A program made the position numbers and the translations under genes. The notes beneath the pieces were generated by a model. That model was not told the origin of the DNA and did no database searches. It saw only the letters and a program-made list of their open reading frames with translations. Shown here in pieces: positions 46,931-61,291 of a stretch of DNA of 64,000 nt; the first letter of the stretch is position 1; the number at the start of each line of letters is the position of its first letter. Source of the DNA: Balanoglossus misakiensis (taxonomy: Eukaryota > Hemichordata); the NCBI GenBank assembly GCA_040954595.2, contig CM082594.2:4588001-4652000 (forward strand), read 5' to 3'.

Positions 46931-47432
46931 CTTTAAATAAATTTTGCACCACCATTTGCGTGTAAAAAAATCCATCTGTGATAATCAATGGAAGCTGTGG
47001 TACATTGTCGCTGTGATCTGAAGACTTAAAATATATGTTCCTTCGATTTGTTAAATTTCCGCACGGTGACTATAATGTTGTAATTGACAACATCTCCGAT
47101 TACCTTTGCATACAGTCATTTTTCTCCCCATCGTCTTCCTCACCATTTTCATCGGTGATTCATCGCCATGGCGATTCAAATCTCTAGAGAGGGCAGACTT
47201 TTTTCTTCTTCTTCTTGCTCAGCCAGTGTGAATCAAATTTTAAACAGCATGTCTGTTGAGAGTTCAGATATCCATGAGAATATTTTGTGAGGCTTGTATT
47301 TCACGGAGGAAGACGTTTTATAAGTAAACAGGTCAGAGGCATATAAAATGTATGCGTAAAAAAGGTACCAAAATTATCAGTTAATCGATGTAGCTTAAAA
47401 AGTATATATTTCTAAGGCACAGGGAATTCTGT

Positions 47433-47510
47433 TTAACCCTTTCTAGCCTGGCTTTCTGGGAACGTACCTAAATATCTCCTTTATATACGATATCTGGCCA
47501 GAAAGGGTTT
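47433..47510. mobile_element. Short TTAA-type hairpin element
   Basis: Left TTAACCCTTTCTAGCCTGGC pairs with right GGCCAGAAAGGGTTTT. The tip CCCTTTC resembles the 43633-43728 family but the interior differs, and the right TTAA has decayed to TTTT. There is no coding potential. Confidence 0.5.
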
Positions 47511-49027
47511 TCTGTCACATTTTATCATTTTTGCCTTTTGTACAGTTGAAGAAAAGGATTATTTAATTGTTTCAAGGGACTACCAGGGACTGCATTAATA
47601 CAAGTGTTATGTTTTTCTCTTTAACATCTTGCAGAGATCAAAGCAAACATTTTAAATTCATTTGATCAATATTTAATTTCAGAATAAAAGCAGTGACGTA
47701 ATTACTGACGGCTTAGATTGTTTGTAACAGACACTTTGATTGATTGAGCAGCTGTGTTTGTGCCGGGTAAATCAAAAATGGATCACAAATAATGCATTTT
47801 ACATGAGTTATAGCAAGATTCAGAGGTGTTAAGTTTCCGTGAAATATATAAAAAAAACCTTCCATACAATTTGTATTAGCACACCGTCAAACTAAGTTGT
47901 TTCATTTTCCTCAAGGATGTTTTTGTGCCAATGTGCATATATTTATATCCAGCTGAACTGATCTGTTATGTTTGTTTATATCCCCAAACATAAAAGTCAA
48001 ATATTGGCCTGTTGTTATGTTTTTTTATCCCCAGACATAAATGTAACTTCAAAAAGAGATTAATTCATTCAACAAGTTGTTGCAGGTTGCAGCTATTTTG
48101 AAATCTTTTTTGTTGTGCACCATGTGGCTATGGCATTACAAGAGAAAATTAGTATGCATATCAACATAAATGCTTGCATTGATCTGTGTCAATGCATTTT
48201 AAATTACAAATACCGGTACATGAAGAGTGATAATATTTTCCATATCACAGTATTAAAATTGTAATGTTGGCCACATAGCTGAACCCCTGCATGGGTTATA
48301 CCCCATCGAAACCAAAACAATCTTTTGCGTCATTCCTGTTTTTTGTCTATAATGTACACCCCCTGCCATTGCCCTGCTGTGGCTATACCCTTTACCTGCA
48401 GGAAGGGACCATTTCTTTGCTGAAACCAGGGGGGTCGTACCACCATACAGGGGTGACAGCAATAACATGGATGCATACTACTTAAGTTTAGTTCGGCCCA
48501 ACTGTCACACACATTTAAGAGAAATATAGTTCAATTTTAATTATTCTTTTATGCAGAGTTATAGTTTTGTTAGGAGTGGTCCCATCTGTATCTTGCTGCC
48601 ATTTATATTTACCACCATTACAGAAGGAGACTGGTATTTTGACCTGAATGTGATAATAGCTGGTTTTATTTTGTGGTGCGTGTTGATATGTCTATAAATG
48701 TAAGGTAGCAGAGCCTTTGGTCATTTTTATCAGGCTATTAATTGAAATAGATTTAAATATATCTCATTGTAATATTGCCGGTTGCATGCTTCATATGATG
48801 GGCGCTTTGTTACTTTATTTAAACCATAATAACCCCTACAATGTTACTGTCCTCACATGCCAGACAGAATATCAATACTCTATTCCCATTCTCTGTGTGT
48901 GTTGCTTGAAAATTATTTATCACTGATCGGCTGGCGTTGCAACTCTGCCCCTGTGGCATGCGACGGACCACCAGTTGTGATCGATGCACCCTTCAACCGG
49001 AAAGCAGTGGATTTTTACAATAATTAT

Positions 49028-49211
49028 CAATCTGATTAAAATCAGATGTAGAGTTGGGAGGAGCCGTCTTTCTTTTGCCGATTCGTTGCTGTTCGGAAGC
49101 ACAGGTCTCTCTCTCTATACTCTAAGCGCCCGCAACTACAGTGTGACCTGTGTTTGGAAGTGGCCAAAGCTATCACCAGGGCCTACTCTACATCTGATTT
49201 TGATCAGATTG
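49028..49211. mobile_element. 184-bp MITE with 26-base inverted ends and 9-bp direct flanks
   Basis: The tips CAATCTGATTAAAATCAGAT and ATCTGATTTTGATCAGATTG are inverted, with one mismatch over 26 bases. AATAATTAT directly abuts both ends (49019-49027 and 49212-49220). A 9-bp target duplication suggests a Mutator-like (or, less likely, hAT, usually 8 bp) origin. A solo end of the same family lies at 54267-54292. No ORF inside. Confidence 0.8.
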
Positions 49212-49717
49212 AATAATTATTACCCTTGAATACCAGGCTGCTGAAGGGTTGGATTTTTGTGTCCAATGACGATTATTAACGTTTCACATAAACCTTGAGT
49301 TACATGTACTTGTCAAAATGTCGTGACCGACATGAAAATCGCCGGACTGGTCATGATAATTGAATCGTACCAGGGCTGCAGGAAATTATAAGACTGATCG
49401 TGTTAACTGAATTACGGCTAGAGCTGTAATATAATTAGAATATTCAGATTAGGACTGTTTTTTCTTCTGGGTTGCTGATTCCACTCTCATACACGTAAAA
49501 GAAAAAAAAGGAAATTAACAAACATGTCGTTGCTGATGAAGATTGATTTTGTACAAGGTAGCTGTATTCATCACCTTGGATGAGGTTCAACAAAGAGGCA
49601 AAGTGACACAGGGGATGGAGGCTTGAAGATTTATCATAAAAAATAACATGGATGGCCAAACGTGACAGTGAGGGGAAAGGTTTATCTCTGCAGCTTCCCA
49701 TCAACACCCCCCCGAAA

Positions 49718-49737
49718 CCCCCCCCCCCCCCCCCCCC
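49718..49737. repeat. Poly-C tract
   Basis: About 20 consecutive C residues preceded by a shorter C run at 49707. Confidence 0.85.
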
Positions 49738-50744
49738 GAAAAAAGAATTTGTTCAACATTCTCCACCTTACCCCCAGGTCAGTGTGAGATGCCTACACCC
49801 CTACAAAGCTCAATTTAGCATTCACAGCAGTATCTTGCAGCCTGAATGATTATATGGTCTTGAAGTTTCAAGGAATTGGCGTGGTGCATGTCAATGTGAA
49901 AAGTAGAGATTTCCTAAAAACCCTGGAGTGATATTGCGTTGAATGTTTACCTAACAACAGGATCTGTGACACGTGTGTTAATGTGCCAGTGTAGATTGGC
50001 CAAGTGAGGCTATTTTCACCATTTCACCCCCACTTTCTTGTGCACAGACCCAGCTTTACCACACAAAACAATGGGGTTATACCAAAGGGCAGTGGCAGAG
50101 ATGGGACGATCTGCCCTTTCGAAAGGAGGGTTCCCCAAATAGAACATAAACAGGTTTTGGCCAAATAACAGTTTCACGTCATGCCTTGAACTAAATGAGA
50201 CATGTCTCGTGACAAAATCTTCAGTTTTTGCTGAAACAGTTCAAGTGTACTTTCATATCACATTTAGTGGCTAACGACCATCATTGCAGGTCACTTTAAT
50301 TTTCTATTTTAATAAAAAGAAAGAATGTCATACTCTTTTATGGTGTGCAGACAAAGGATGGGGGCTATAAAAATGTAAATATAATCACAAAGTATGATCA
50401 AGAAGTGACCACAATAAAATAGCATTATTTGGCAGGTTAATTGTCATTTTTGCAGAAAAAAAATTATACACTGGTACTGCTGAAAGTTATTGGTATAGAA
50501 CTAATTTAATATATTTAATGATAGACAAATATTTTATGTTTCTTTTGTGTGGTCATAATTAAAATACACATCAAAGCAAATGAGGCAAAGAAAAATGGTG
50601 GGTGGTCTCAGAATAAAGTGTTTGTTGCAAACTTATATCTTTTTCCAAAATTGCAAATTTGATGGCATTAAGAATTTTGAAATATTTAGACCTCAATCAA
50701 AAGTACATATTTTCTGCAGTCAAATCAAACAATATACATGTATG

Positions 50745-50746
<2 letters not shown>

Positions 50747-50780
<34 letters not shown>
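50747..50780. repeat. (TG)17 microsatellite
   Basis: Uninterrupted TG units read directly. Confidence 0.95.
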
Positions 50781-50781
<1 letters not shown>

Positions 50782-53700
50782 CAAGAGAATCATGTTCCTT
50801 TTTGACTAGAATTGTCGTTGCAGGACGAATTAAAGAAACAGATATCATGATTGTTGTTTGGGTAGATGAATGTGTGTGCAGGATGGCTTAAATTACTAAA
50901 TATAAAATGATTGGAGCACTTGAAAGAGGAAAATCTAGCCATTATCTGTCAGATAATGCCAAGCAAGCCACAATAAAATTGGATATGTTTTCAACTAAAT
51001 TATTAATGGACTAATTAAAAACCATTTGAATAGATAGTGAAAGTTGTATAGACGAGAAAATCACTGTAAACAGTTTAACATGTAAAGTTTGTCTTCTACA
51101 GGCAAATACATGAAAAAATCTAAATATTGGTCGATTGTCATTTTACCTGTTGCCATGACAGCTTTTGACTGGTGTCATGAGAGGATTGCTTTCCCTGGTG
51201 ACTGTTGCTAAGGCAAATCCGAGATGCTGTCTTCAGAATATGTAAAAGTTCATCCCCAAAGTGAGTTAGAATTTCCACTTGATTTGTCTACAGTGTTTTC
51301 ACCCATAATTGTATTGGGCCTTTCTAAACTAGAAACCTGTCATCCCCATCAGAGAGTGCTCTCATAACCTGTACATTGGGCATGACGTACCATCAATGAC
51401 ACTGAGTGTGTTTTCTCAGTTGCTTTAGACACTAAATCGACAGGTATAAATTAGACTCAGTCAATGGGACTTTGTTTTCTCAGTCTGTTTAGACAAATGA
51501 ATGGACAGGCACACAAAGAAATCCGCAAAGTGTCTGAAGAGGCTTTAAGCTGTCTGTCTCTGAGAGATGGGAGCTTTGTTTCTTCTGATGACACGGGGCT
51601 TTGTGGGACGCTTGACAGGGGTGTTTGAAAAGTGACGCTTAATGGATGTGGAAAGTCATTGACTGGAGCTGTAGAGAATGTCCTTAATGATCCGCTGGGT
51701 CTTTTAGAAGATTCGCCGAATGACGTGTCGGTTGCTCTGAGTTGGAGAATTAACATGTGATGATTGGTAGTACCAATGTGTCTGTAGAGAGATGCCTGGT
51801 CATGTGATCACCAACTCGGCTGTTCATTGGTGGGAAAGGTTCTTGACCAGGACATGCATACATGTGCACAACAAGATGGTGTAAACAAAATATTGAACTG
51901 AGATACAGCAAGATCAGTGTAAGATATCAGGAAGTAAACTTCTGAAATACAATACTGACTTTGACTATAATCTTTCAGCGTGTCTTTCTTTTTCCTCATT
52001 CTCTAAATTCTTACAAGCCCATATTTCTTGGTTAAATCCACACAAAAAGTCTGATTCCCTGCAGGAAGTTTTGATTATAGTAATAAATAATGTACTTTCC
52101 AATGATGAATGGTGGAAGAACTTTGGCCGGTACTTTTCACTTAAAACTCACATTCCATAGTTGTTTACAAGAAAGACATCCACGTATGACGTGATGGATA
52201 TCAAGTTCATGTGGGGTGAAATGTACAAACACAAAGTTCAAAGCTGGCACTTCACAGAAAAATGTGGAGTCATGATAACAAACAAAGGCTGGTAGAAGGA
52301 TATGATGATCCAATTGTATCCTATTATCTGTTCTGTCTTGTCATGGTTCTGCCAAACATTTTTGGCAGAGCTGAAAAAAGTCAAAACAAATACTAGAGCC
52401 ATGTCAGTTCTGCTCTATGACCTTGCAAGCAGGGTCATACTGGTACAAATGTGTACATGTATAACCCATGGACAAATACAGGAGTGACATAGACCAGCAT
52501 CCCAAAACTCTCTTAAACCATTTCCGCTGTGCACTAGTACCACTTAAGAAGTAAGGCCGAAAGCCAGGCGAATGATAAGCAGACACGTTTTAGGGGACTG
52601 ACATACATGTACATGTACCATGCATGCAGATTTTGTTATCAAACAATCGAGATACAAGTCATAGTGAAGAACTCCAGCGACCCCAGCCCCTTTGGCTGAT
52701 ATATAATACAACATCCTGTCCCCCTGGTAAATAGTCTGTGTTAATGCAGCTACTCTTGCTGTTGTTTGCATTTGAAATACTAAATTCAAGATATGACAAC
52801 ATAAACAGGTTGTGTTGACTGGCAAAGAGTGGTTGCTTCAACATGCTTTAGGGATTACAGACCAAAAATAAACCTGGGAACAAAGATAAAAAGTTCTCAA
52901 AATGTCAAAAGTTACTGGTACTGGCCCTTTAAACTAGCTCAACCCAGGTCAACTTTGAATAGGCTTTGTAGTTAATCCATTGTTGTGACTTTATTTTTGT
53001 TTTATTCAATAATGCCTGTTTACAGTCTCCCGGCAACAGGCTCCTTGAATGTTTATCTTTTGTCAATGTTGATCGAGTGTCTGGATTACTGAATCTGTTG
53101 TCAGGATATATGGTTGATTGGTTGGGTTATAGAGCACACATACAGCTATGCTTCGTGATGGTTATTCATGAATATGAACTATCCTAAACTAATGTCACAA
53201 CTTTCAAGACAGTTAACATTCATAGTACTATATCGAAATAAAAAGGGTCTTACAGCGAGTTTTTAATACTCGATAAAATCGCTAAAAAATTGATGAAAAA
53301 AATACTTTTCATGCTGAGTACCAACTTGTTTGATGATTTTGGTTTCTGGTTCCATTCTGATTCTCAGCCGTTCAGGACTATGATCATCACTTAAACTAAG
53401 CAAATCATAGAATCTGATATCGATGATATCTGAACGTTTGAGAAAAAACAAGTCTGTCCTCCCAATTGGCGAACCCACTCACGGAATCTTCCCTGTCTAG
53501 CAGAGTCATCTTGGTGACATTTGTAATGGCGTTTTAAGACCCCGTCACCGTCCGGAAGTGGGGTATATTCACAGCGCGTTGACAAGCCGGGACACTTTGC
53601 CTGTCTTCTCAGGTGAAAGTTCTGACAGGTTGCGTATGCTTTCAAAGCCCGTCAAAGTTGCTCTCCCACTCCTCAAGACAATAGAGAAGCCCTCGATTAT

Positions 53701-54266
53701 CCCTCAACGCGGCCTCGGTTTCAGCGCTGCTCCACTCGTCTGCCCTGTGAATTACTGTCCTAGTCTCTTTTGTCAACCGCTTGAAGTCTCTCTCTCTTCA
53801 CAAAGTAAGGAATTTGTAACAGTCCAGGTGGGATCACAATGCCTGAATCCGGAATTGAGACCATGAGTTCTCGGAGCACTTAAATCTTTGGATCTTTTGA
53901 AAAACATATTTATTATAGTACTGTCTTCTTAAAGAAAAAAAATTACAAAACCAAAACTGTACATAACACTGCATTTGAGTCATATAAATGTCTGCTTTAT
54001 GTCCTTTTAAAAAAAATGACAAAACAACTATTTTTTTGGTGATAGCTAGCATGTTTTATAATGGCAACCTGGTTTGAGCTGACTGCATAGTAACCAGCCT
54101 ACCAACCCCTACAGTTCTGTTTGCACACACTTACCTAGTTGTCAATTTTTTGATGAAATCTTGAGATTAAACCAGACAATATAAACAAACAAATGATAGT
54201 GTAGAGAGGCAGACATCCAAGAACAGAACAGCAAAGAACCAGAAAAGTAAATTAATGTAAAGTCAA

Positions 54267-54292
54267 CTCTACATCTGATTTTAATCAGATTG
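54267..54292. mobile_element. Solo end of the 49028-49211 MITE family
   Basis: The 26 bases starting CTCTACATCTGATTTTAATC match the right tip of the complete element at one-base divergence. No second arm was found within about 200 bases on either side, so it is a relic or a deletion product. Confidence 0.6.
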
Positions 54293-55900
54293 GCCGAGGA
54301 TTTAGTGTCCAGGGTGTGACAGTCCACCATTTGAACGCAGACTGAAAAGGACTGTATCGTTCAGTTTGCACAGGTGTGTCTTTTTCCAGTGTTCCATGAT
54401 GAGCTGAAGACTAAAAAAATATGGACAGGTATCCAGTTTACCCACAGTCTGGTGTAAACACGGTTCACTGTCCTTCATCTGAACTCAAAGCGAACGCTAC
54501 ACGTACACTTAAAATTCAATCAAGCAACTAAAAATTCATACTGTATTTTGTTGTCATTCCTAACACCACGGTCAGTTTATAGATTTATTTCTAACTAGAT
54601 GTTGTCAGTTTTCTTCTCCCTCCATCATCATTGATTTCCCCATCTCCCTTGATTCCAGGGGGGGGAAAACATTGCGTTTTTTTTCTTCGCGTGATTTATA
54701 TTTGTGAGCTCGTTAAATTTACAGCAGAGCCTAACCGAGCCCGACTGGCTTCTTGGAGAATTTGATTTGTAAATTAAGACGCATCGCCTTTCAAACGACA
54801 AGTAGCCTAGGTGTGAAGTGAGAATTATGTGTCAGTTCGTTCAGCCGAGTTGTTACGAAATTTGGCGTGACAGCAAGGGATCGCAGTGGCACCGCAGCGC
54901 TGCGAGTACGTGCTGAGGCAACTTCGCGGTGGTCGATCAACTCCGGCATTTTATCCTGGGAAAAGAGTGTTGAACCCCATTTTAGAAGAAATCCTCGCTC
55001 CGAAAGTGCACTTAACATATTCTCAGTGCTTGACAAAAACAATGATCTGGTTTGGCAAATTATTAACACGTCTGCTGTCGTGCGATCGCCGCGATCATCG
55101 CGGACTGACTTTTGTGCGGTCTGATTGGCTCGTTAGCCGCTGATCAGCTGCCAGGCATGATGGGTAATTTCTGAATCAAGCTCCATTTGAAGTTTAAGCA
55201 GTTCAGAGTATGCCTAGTTATACTCTAAGGCAGTAATCTTTTCAAACTTAAGATCACAAAAAAGGCCAGAAATTACGTCAGAAACTTTTTTGCTAGTAAA
55301 TGTTGTTGTCCGAGAACAATTTTTTTATTGACAAGTAAAGCTGAAACTTATTTTAATATTGTCAAAATAGACCTGCAGCTTGTTTATAATTTGTGAGTGA
55401 AGTTCGGGAGTTGACATTAATGTGTTGCTGCAGAGATGTAAAAAAAAAAATTGAAGGGTATCAGATGAATGAAATTAATTCATTTTTGTCCCATTGTTTG
55501 CCATGACATATCATTTGAGTGCACCTTCGTTTCTGTAATATTTGGTAAGTTTCAGTCAGCAGATTTGACTTGAGTCTAATGTAATACAACCCACATCAGG
55601 CTGAATGCATGATGGAAAAAAAGCTCTGATTTCTAATCCCTTATATTTACCCCATGAGCACAAATTTTGAAAGTAGGATTATCTAAGCTTGTAAGTTGAC
55701 AAGTTGGTTTCAGGCCTCAGTCAGAACAGTAATAAGTGTACTTTCTCAATTTACTTGTGATGTCTATGGTACGGTCACTGAATCCTATAGAGTAGATGTA
55801 GTTGATCTACATACATAACAATGTAAAAAGTTTTGTTGCTCGTTCCTTTAAGGTGATGTGTGAGAGGGAGGGAGGGGTGAAAGATAGAATGTGTCATGCT

Positions 55901-55915
55901 GGGGGGGGGGGGGGG
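55901..55915. repeat. Poly-G tract (15)
   Basis: Fifteen consecutive G residues inside a purine-rich stretch of GAGGGA and AGACAGATAG units (55,860-56,000). Confidence 0.9.
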
Positions 55916-57311
55916 AGATGGAGGGGAAAGGATGAGAAGAGAGAGGGAGATTAACAGATCAACAGGCAGACTTATAGATAGACAGATAGATCAAGTGACA
56001 GACGGTGAGAATATTTATAAACTCTCTTTTCTGATCGTCCTTGCCAGTGAAGTAACATGTAAGATGATACAATGTGCTATCAAATTAACCAGCAGTTTCT
56101 CTGATCACACTTTCCTGAACTGAGAATTCGATTGTGGCTGTGTCATGGACATCATTTGGCAGACACTACAGAGATGTGTTTATGAATAAGGTTTCACTCT
56201 GTCAACTGTGCAGTCATTTTCTGTATTTTAGTCGTTCGAAAAGTGGCTTCCAGCTGCTCTCCTGAACATTGTCAATTGAGATACTTGTGTCTCTTTTAAC
56301 AAAGTCAGTCGCACATGATTGATTGAATCATGGAAAATATTGCGCTTTGGAAAGTGTTAGAAAGTGTTGTGTTAAATTATTTTATGTGTGTGTGGACAGT
56401 GTGTTGGTAAAATCATGCATACAACAATGATGGGGTGTCTCGATAGATATGATTGATAACATTCCTTGATGAGTAAGATTTAATTTCTCAAATGTCTAGA
56501 AGATGAAGGTGCGTGGGCTGTTATGAGCTCACTCAGATCTTCAGAAAAACAAAACAACTTAAGAAAACAATACTGTAGGGTCATGGTGACCTTCCCAATG
56601 TCGCCGCCAATGACAAGCAGTGAGGCATTGTGGGTAAGATTTATTGGCAGTGAAAGGTTACTGAGGACATCTATTTCACTTTGAGCAAATACAAAATACG
56701 CCCAAATAACATGATAAGGGTCTCTTCTTTTCCCAGTTTCTGGCGTTGTTTTCATCCATGTTTAGGAGTTATATGTAACTGCGGTTTATCGTATTTTCAT
56801 GTTTTGTGTATCTTCATGTCAGAGGATTATACATGCAGGTATAGATAAGAAAAATCCTTACTTTGAATTGAATGTGGAGTCACAGTATTGATTGGCGATA
56901 ATGGGAATGCCCCTATCATCAATTAAGAGTGCCATGTCGGTCACTGATATACAACTGTTCAAGTCAGCATATCGTTTCGTTGCATAAATCTTAGACATAT
57001 GTGGTGCTGTTGTGACAATTAAGGTCAAGGATGCTGTACGTAGGCTGAATATCTAGACATGGTGTACGTATTAGGACTGTCGCTCGTAGGCAGAGAAACG
57101 AGAGTTCCGATACAAAATGGAGATTCCAGACTAACGATGCAGGTATTATAGACACCCACGCAGTGTTTACTCGCTCGCCGGCAATGTTCTCTTCCGTGAC
57201 CTAAACAGATAAGAAAATACTGGCACATCTGTGGTGTTTGCAAAGAACTAAGAGTTTATTCCCAGCTGCAAAAGCTTTGAAATTACCACCAGATTCTGGC
57301 TGATATTGACA

Positions 57312-57427
57312 AGCTTTATGGAATTCACAATTTTTGTGGTCAGGATGATAAAATACATGATTTATGTGGTCCGTATTGTGAAATATGCAATTTGTGGTCG
57401 GTTTCATGAAATACACACTTTGTGGTC
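57312..57427. repeat. Degenerate 28-30 bp minisatellite, four units
   Basis: GTGGTC recurs at 57336, 57366, 57394 and 57422. Each copy is preceded by a GAAAT/GAATT-A-C/GCAATTT-like stretch. Units differ by several substitutions. Confidence 0.65.
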
Positions 57428-60400
57428 ATTATTTCTTTTGATGAGTGGGTAAAAAGAGCAATATTAGGGTCCTGTCTCTTTTTTGAATAAACAAAATGAT
57501 AATTTCAGAGGATGAGAATGTTACTTTCCAGGTGAAAGTTACAATTGTTGGATGTTATGCATGGCCACTAGATAGAACGTGAGCCCTGAGCTTTGTCAAC
57601 TGAAAATTTGGATTGTCAAATTTGCCAATGATGTACAGAGCATCAATGTCAATATTTTCAGAAAATTAGCCGAATGAGCACAGGCAGGTCAGCTGTATTG
57701 CAAACATCATGTGAGGGAGTTTGAATTTTCATGTCAAGAAGCATTGGCTGTGATGTGGGACGTTTGAAATGCTAAGTACAGAGAACGTACGGTACTTTGA
57801 AATATTGCGCAGCCTCGACGCAAATAGAATGCCGCTGCACCATATGCCGTAATAGTAATTGATAACCCAGTGATTTATAGTCGGGTTGCCCTCCTGCCGC
57901 TTGTATTCCTGTGCATTGTAAATTTCACTTTTAGCCGTGTGCTATTTCTGGTGTCTGCCAGGTTTCTTCCATGATCCTTGTCATAATTAGGTTGCCTGGA
58001 TCTGTGATGTTACCATTATGTAGGAGTCACATGTGTTGAAATAATTTTTCTATGATCGCGAAAAATTTTTTTTTTACAACTATGTTGTACATGTCACTGA
58101 TAATATATATATATCCAGAGAATGTAACACGTTAATGTAAGATGCATTAATCTTGCGTCTGTCAGCTGACTTCAGCATGTTATTAAGAGATTGGTATTGA
58201 CGGCAAGTCGGTTCCGAGACCCGGGCGACTTTATCAGAAATTCCTGAACCCCGGCCGTATCAGCGATGATGATCAAACACGCACATATACACAACTTCGG
58301 CGTATCCTGCTTAATGTACCGAACACCTGTTACCGTAGCGATAGCAACTCTTAACTCATCTGTGAACATCTCCCGATGATTATCGCCTCGATTAATGGAG
58401 TGATCAACAAGAAAGAAATGTCTGATGATCAGAGCCGGCCATCACAGGAAGCGGGTTTTCTTTGTGGGTAGATCTAGCTTTGCAGCATGTTGCGTGACGT
58501 CCTTGCGAGATATGAGAATTTGACGGCCCCTTCACAGAGTCGAATACCTCTACCTTTATCTCAGCTTTACCGTTGTCTCTTTGAAATCACCTCCAAGGTT
58601 TTTTTTTCCAAAACAAAATTTGGCTTGGCGTGTTTTTTTTCAATGGAATTAGCTAGGCCACCCAGTAGAGTATATGATTCTCATATCTAGATAGAATATC
58701 TTGGTGTCAAAATTAATTAGCTGTTTTTGTGTTATGATATAGATCATTGGAGTCATTACCCAGTCTGCAAAGATCATATCTCATCGCCGGCCAAATTTAA
58801 GCGATACACAAGTAGTTCGTTTGTGCAATATTACGTGAATTGGATCTAAGATTTCCTCCCAGTTTTTCATGAGTTGGGCTAATTATATGTCATTGCAAGG
58901 TTCCTTTGACACTGAATACATCCGGGAATGTCCTGATTCCTAAAACTACTCCTGCAAAAAGACTCTGGAAGTTCTGACGGAAAAGAAATTTAGTCCTGGA
59001 AATTTAGCTTAACGGTCAGAAAAGCCTCATTGTTATGAAAAAAAGTTGAAAGTTCTGCAGAGTGACTCCTGGAGGATGTTTTTTTGACATGCAATTCTGG
59101 GAAAAATTTCCCGGAACGCAATGAGATTTTGACTTAATATTTTAAAAGTATGTATCGAGTCATTGATATCCCCCCTGACAATTAAGTTGAGGAAAATTGA
59201 TTCACCTTAGCTCAAAGTTATCATAAAATGTGTATTATCATGAAATATTTTGACTCAATTACTGTATAAGAACTAGTACTGGAAAGTGACATTATTAACC
59301 TCAAATAGTTGTGGAATATCACTTAAAACATTCTTGGAAAGACCTGGAATTTTGAGTAATTCTGATCATATGAACTCATTTCAAGTCAACATCAATTTTG
59401 ATAACACACATGTACCAGCTCGGTGAACCAGATTCTAACTGTTCTAAAATTGATGGTGTTGAGGTGATAGCAACAGTTGCTAAGGAAAACCGTCCAAACG
59501 AATGAAAATGCTAAGTTTTGTTGATTTTCTTTGAATGAGGAAGCATACAGGATCCCTTAACCGGAACAGACCCTGATTTTTCATGCTGTTGGCTAGTAAT
59601 GTCACAACTATGCACATGTTCACAGCTTTATATCATAATGCCTCATTTCCTATAAATGTGTATCGAATTTCCTGAAATTTCGAAATTTAATACATAAGAT
59701 ACCTATTCAGGATTCTAAAACGAATGTAATGGATACTTTCATTCAGAGAATCGAGATATAGGCAGCTGTGCACATGTAAGGGACAAAAGTGCGATCGTTT
59801 GGAAATGTTTTGGATATTTTTTGTTTTGTGTGGGAACTTGATGATCTTGTTCTGTAGCCTGCTGCGCAAGTAACTGTTTGAAACTAGAGCTGTAGTTAAT
59901 ACATACCACTTATATAAAGCATACCTGTATAATTACTTCTTTGCCACGGAAGCTATTTATATGATCTGTGTAGATTATTATAGTCACATGAGGGGATTCT
60001 GTGGTGGTGGAGATGTTGTCTCCAAATATGACTGTTTTTTTCCAAATGATGAGTGAGACAGCATGATGAGTGACATCTTTGACTTACAACAGTAAAATTT
60101 ATATGTAATTTGGTGGCCTAGCTTAATTACCATACATTTGAAAATATCACTTTTGGTCAGTCTGGGCCGGTGTAGCATGCTACATGTACAAATGCATGTA
60201 GCAAGGTACTAAGCTTTTACTCATCCCAGACACCAGGTGCCACCACTGTGGTTGAACAAGGCCTATACTGTAATTGTAATTCTTTTCTGCTTGTTTCTTG
60301 GACCAGCTAATCTGCTTATCAGTTATCTGCTTATACCTTGAAAGTTGAATGATAATGATTGTTGAACCTGTCATGGTGTCATATCAGAATGCGGAACAGC

Positions 60401-61039
60401 ATTCAGTATATTTAATACCAGATCAAATAAAATTAACTAAAACAGTGTCAAAAGTTAGCCACTTCAATCTTCTCATTAAAGTATTCCTATCTTGCATTGT
60501 ATTATTTCATCAAGATAGTGCCAGTTCCTAGCTGAAAATTACAATATTTCTCCTGGCTAGGATCCGGTTGCACCTCTTGTACAGTACTTTGTCATGGGCC
60601 CAGAGATGGGTGTATAATTCATCAACTGTTTTGTAAATAATATACATTATAACAAATGCAATAATACTCCTTTGGCTAATTTAACGTGTAAATTACCAGA
60701 GCCATTTGCAAACTTTTGCAAGATCTGGTCCTATGTTATCCCAAGTTTTACACGATTGTTCAGGCTTCTGGGATGTTTTGAGAAATTCAGTTAGGAGTGA
60801 GGGAAACCATTTTCATTTTCTCATTTATGTGCACGGACAGTATCAGCAGATACTATGAATTACTGTGAATGTGGTAAAAGTAACACCTCCAAAAATGGAA
60901 TGTCAATTAAAAAGGCATGACATTGAACAAGAAATAATATGTTCATGTCACCGATCTGTCAGTATGGATAATATGTAATCATTCAGTCATCATCATGTAT
61001 TTCATTCTCGCCATTCAGTACCCGTTTCCCTTAGAAACT

Positions 61040-61291
61040 GTTGCCTCTAGCAACCAAATGAAGAGTTGTCTGGACATGAAATCCATTTTAAGCAATGGAT
61101 GTTTGGCCACGGTTGAACCACATCTGTCTGTGATCAATTGGAACAGAAATGTGCAATGACAGACTGCTGTAGACAATTGAAATAAAGGTGAAATATCAGA
61201 TGGTCTCTTTTAGAAAAAGAAAGGGATGAAACAGATGCATTGTTTCTAATCTGCTCTCTGAGTGAAAAGGCAGTCTAGTTGTCATGGTAAC
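61040..61291. promoter_or_regulatory. Two RFX X-box-like sites
   Basis: GTTGCCTCTAGCAAC (61040-61054) fits the RFX consensus with a 3-base gap, and GTTGTCATGGTAAC (61278-61291) fits the ungapped palindrome. Similar sites lie elsewhere in the presumed DGK intron. Function is inferred from motif only. Confidence 0.35.
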
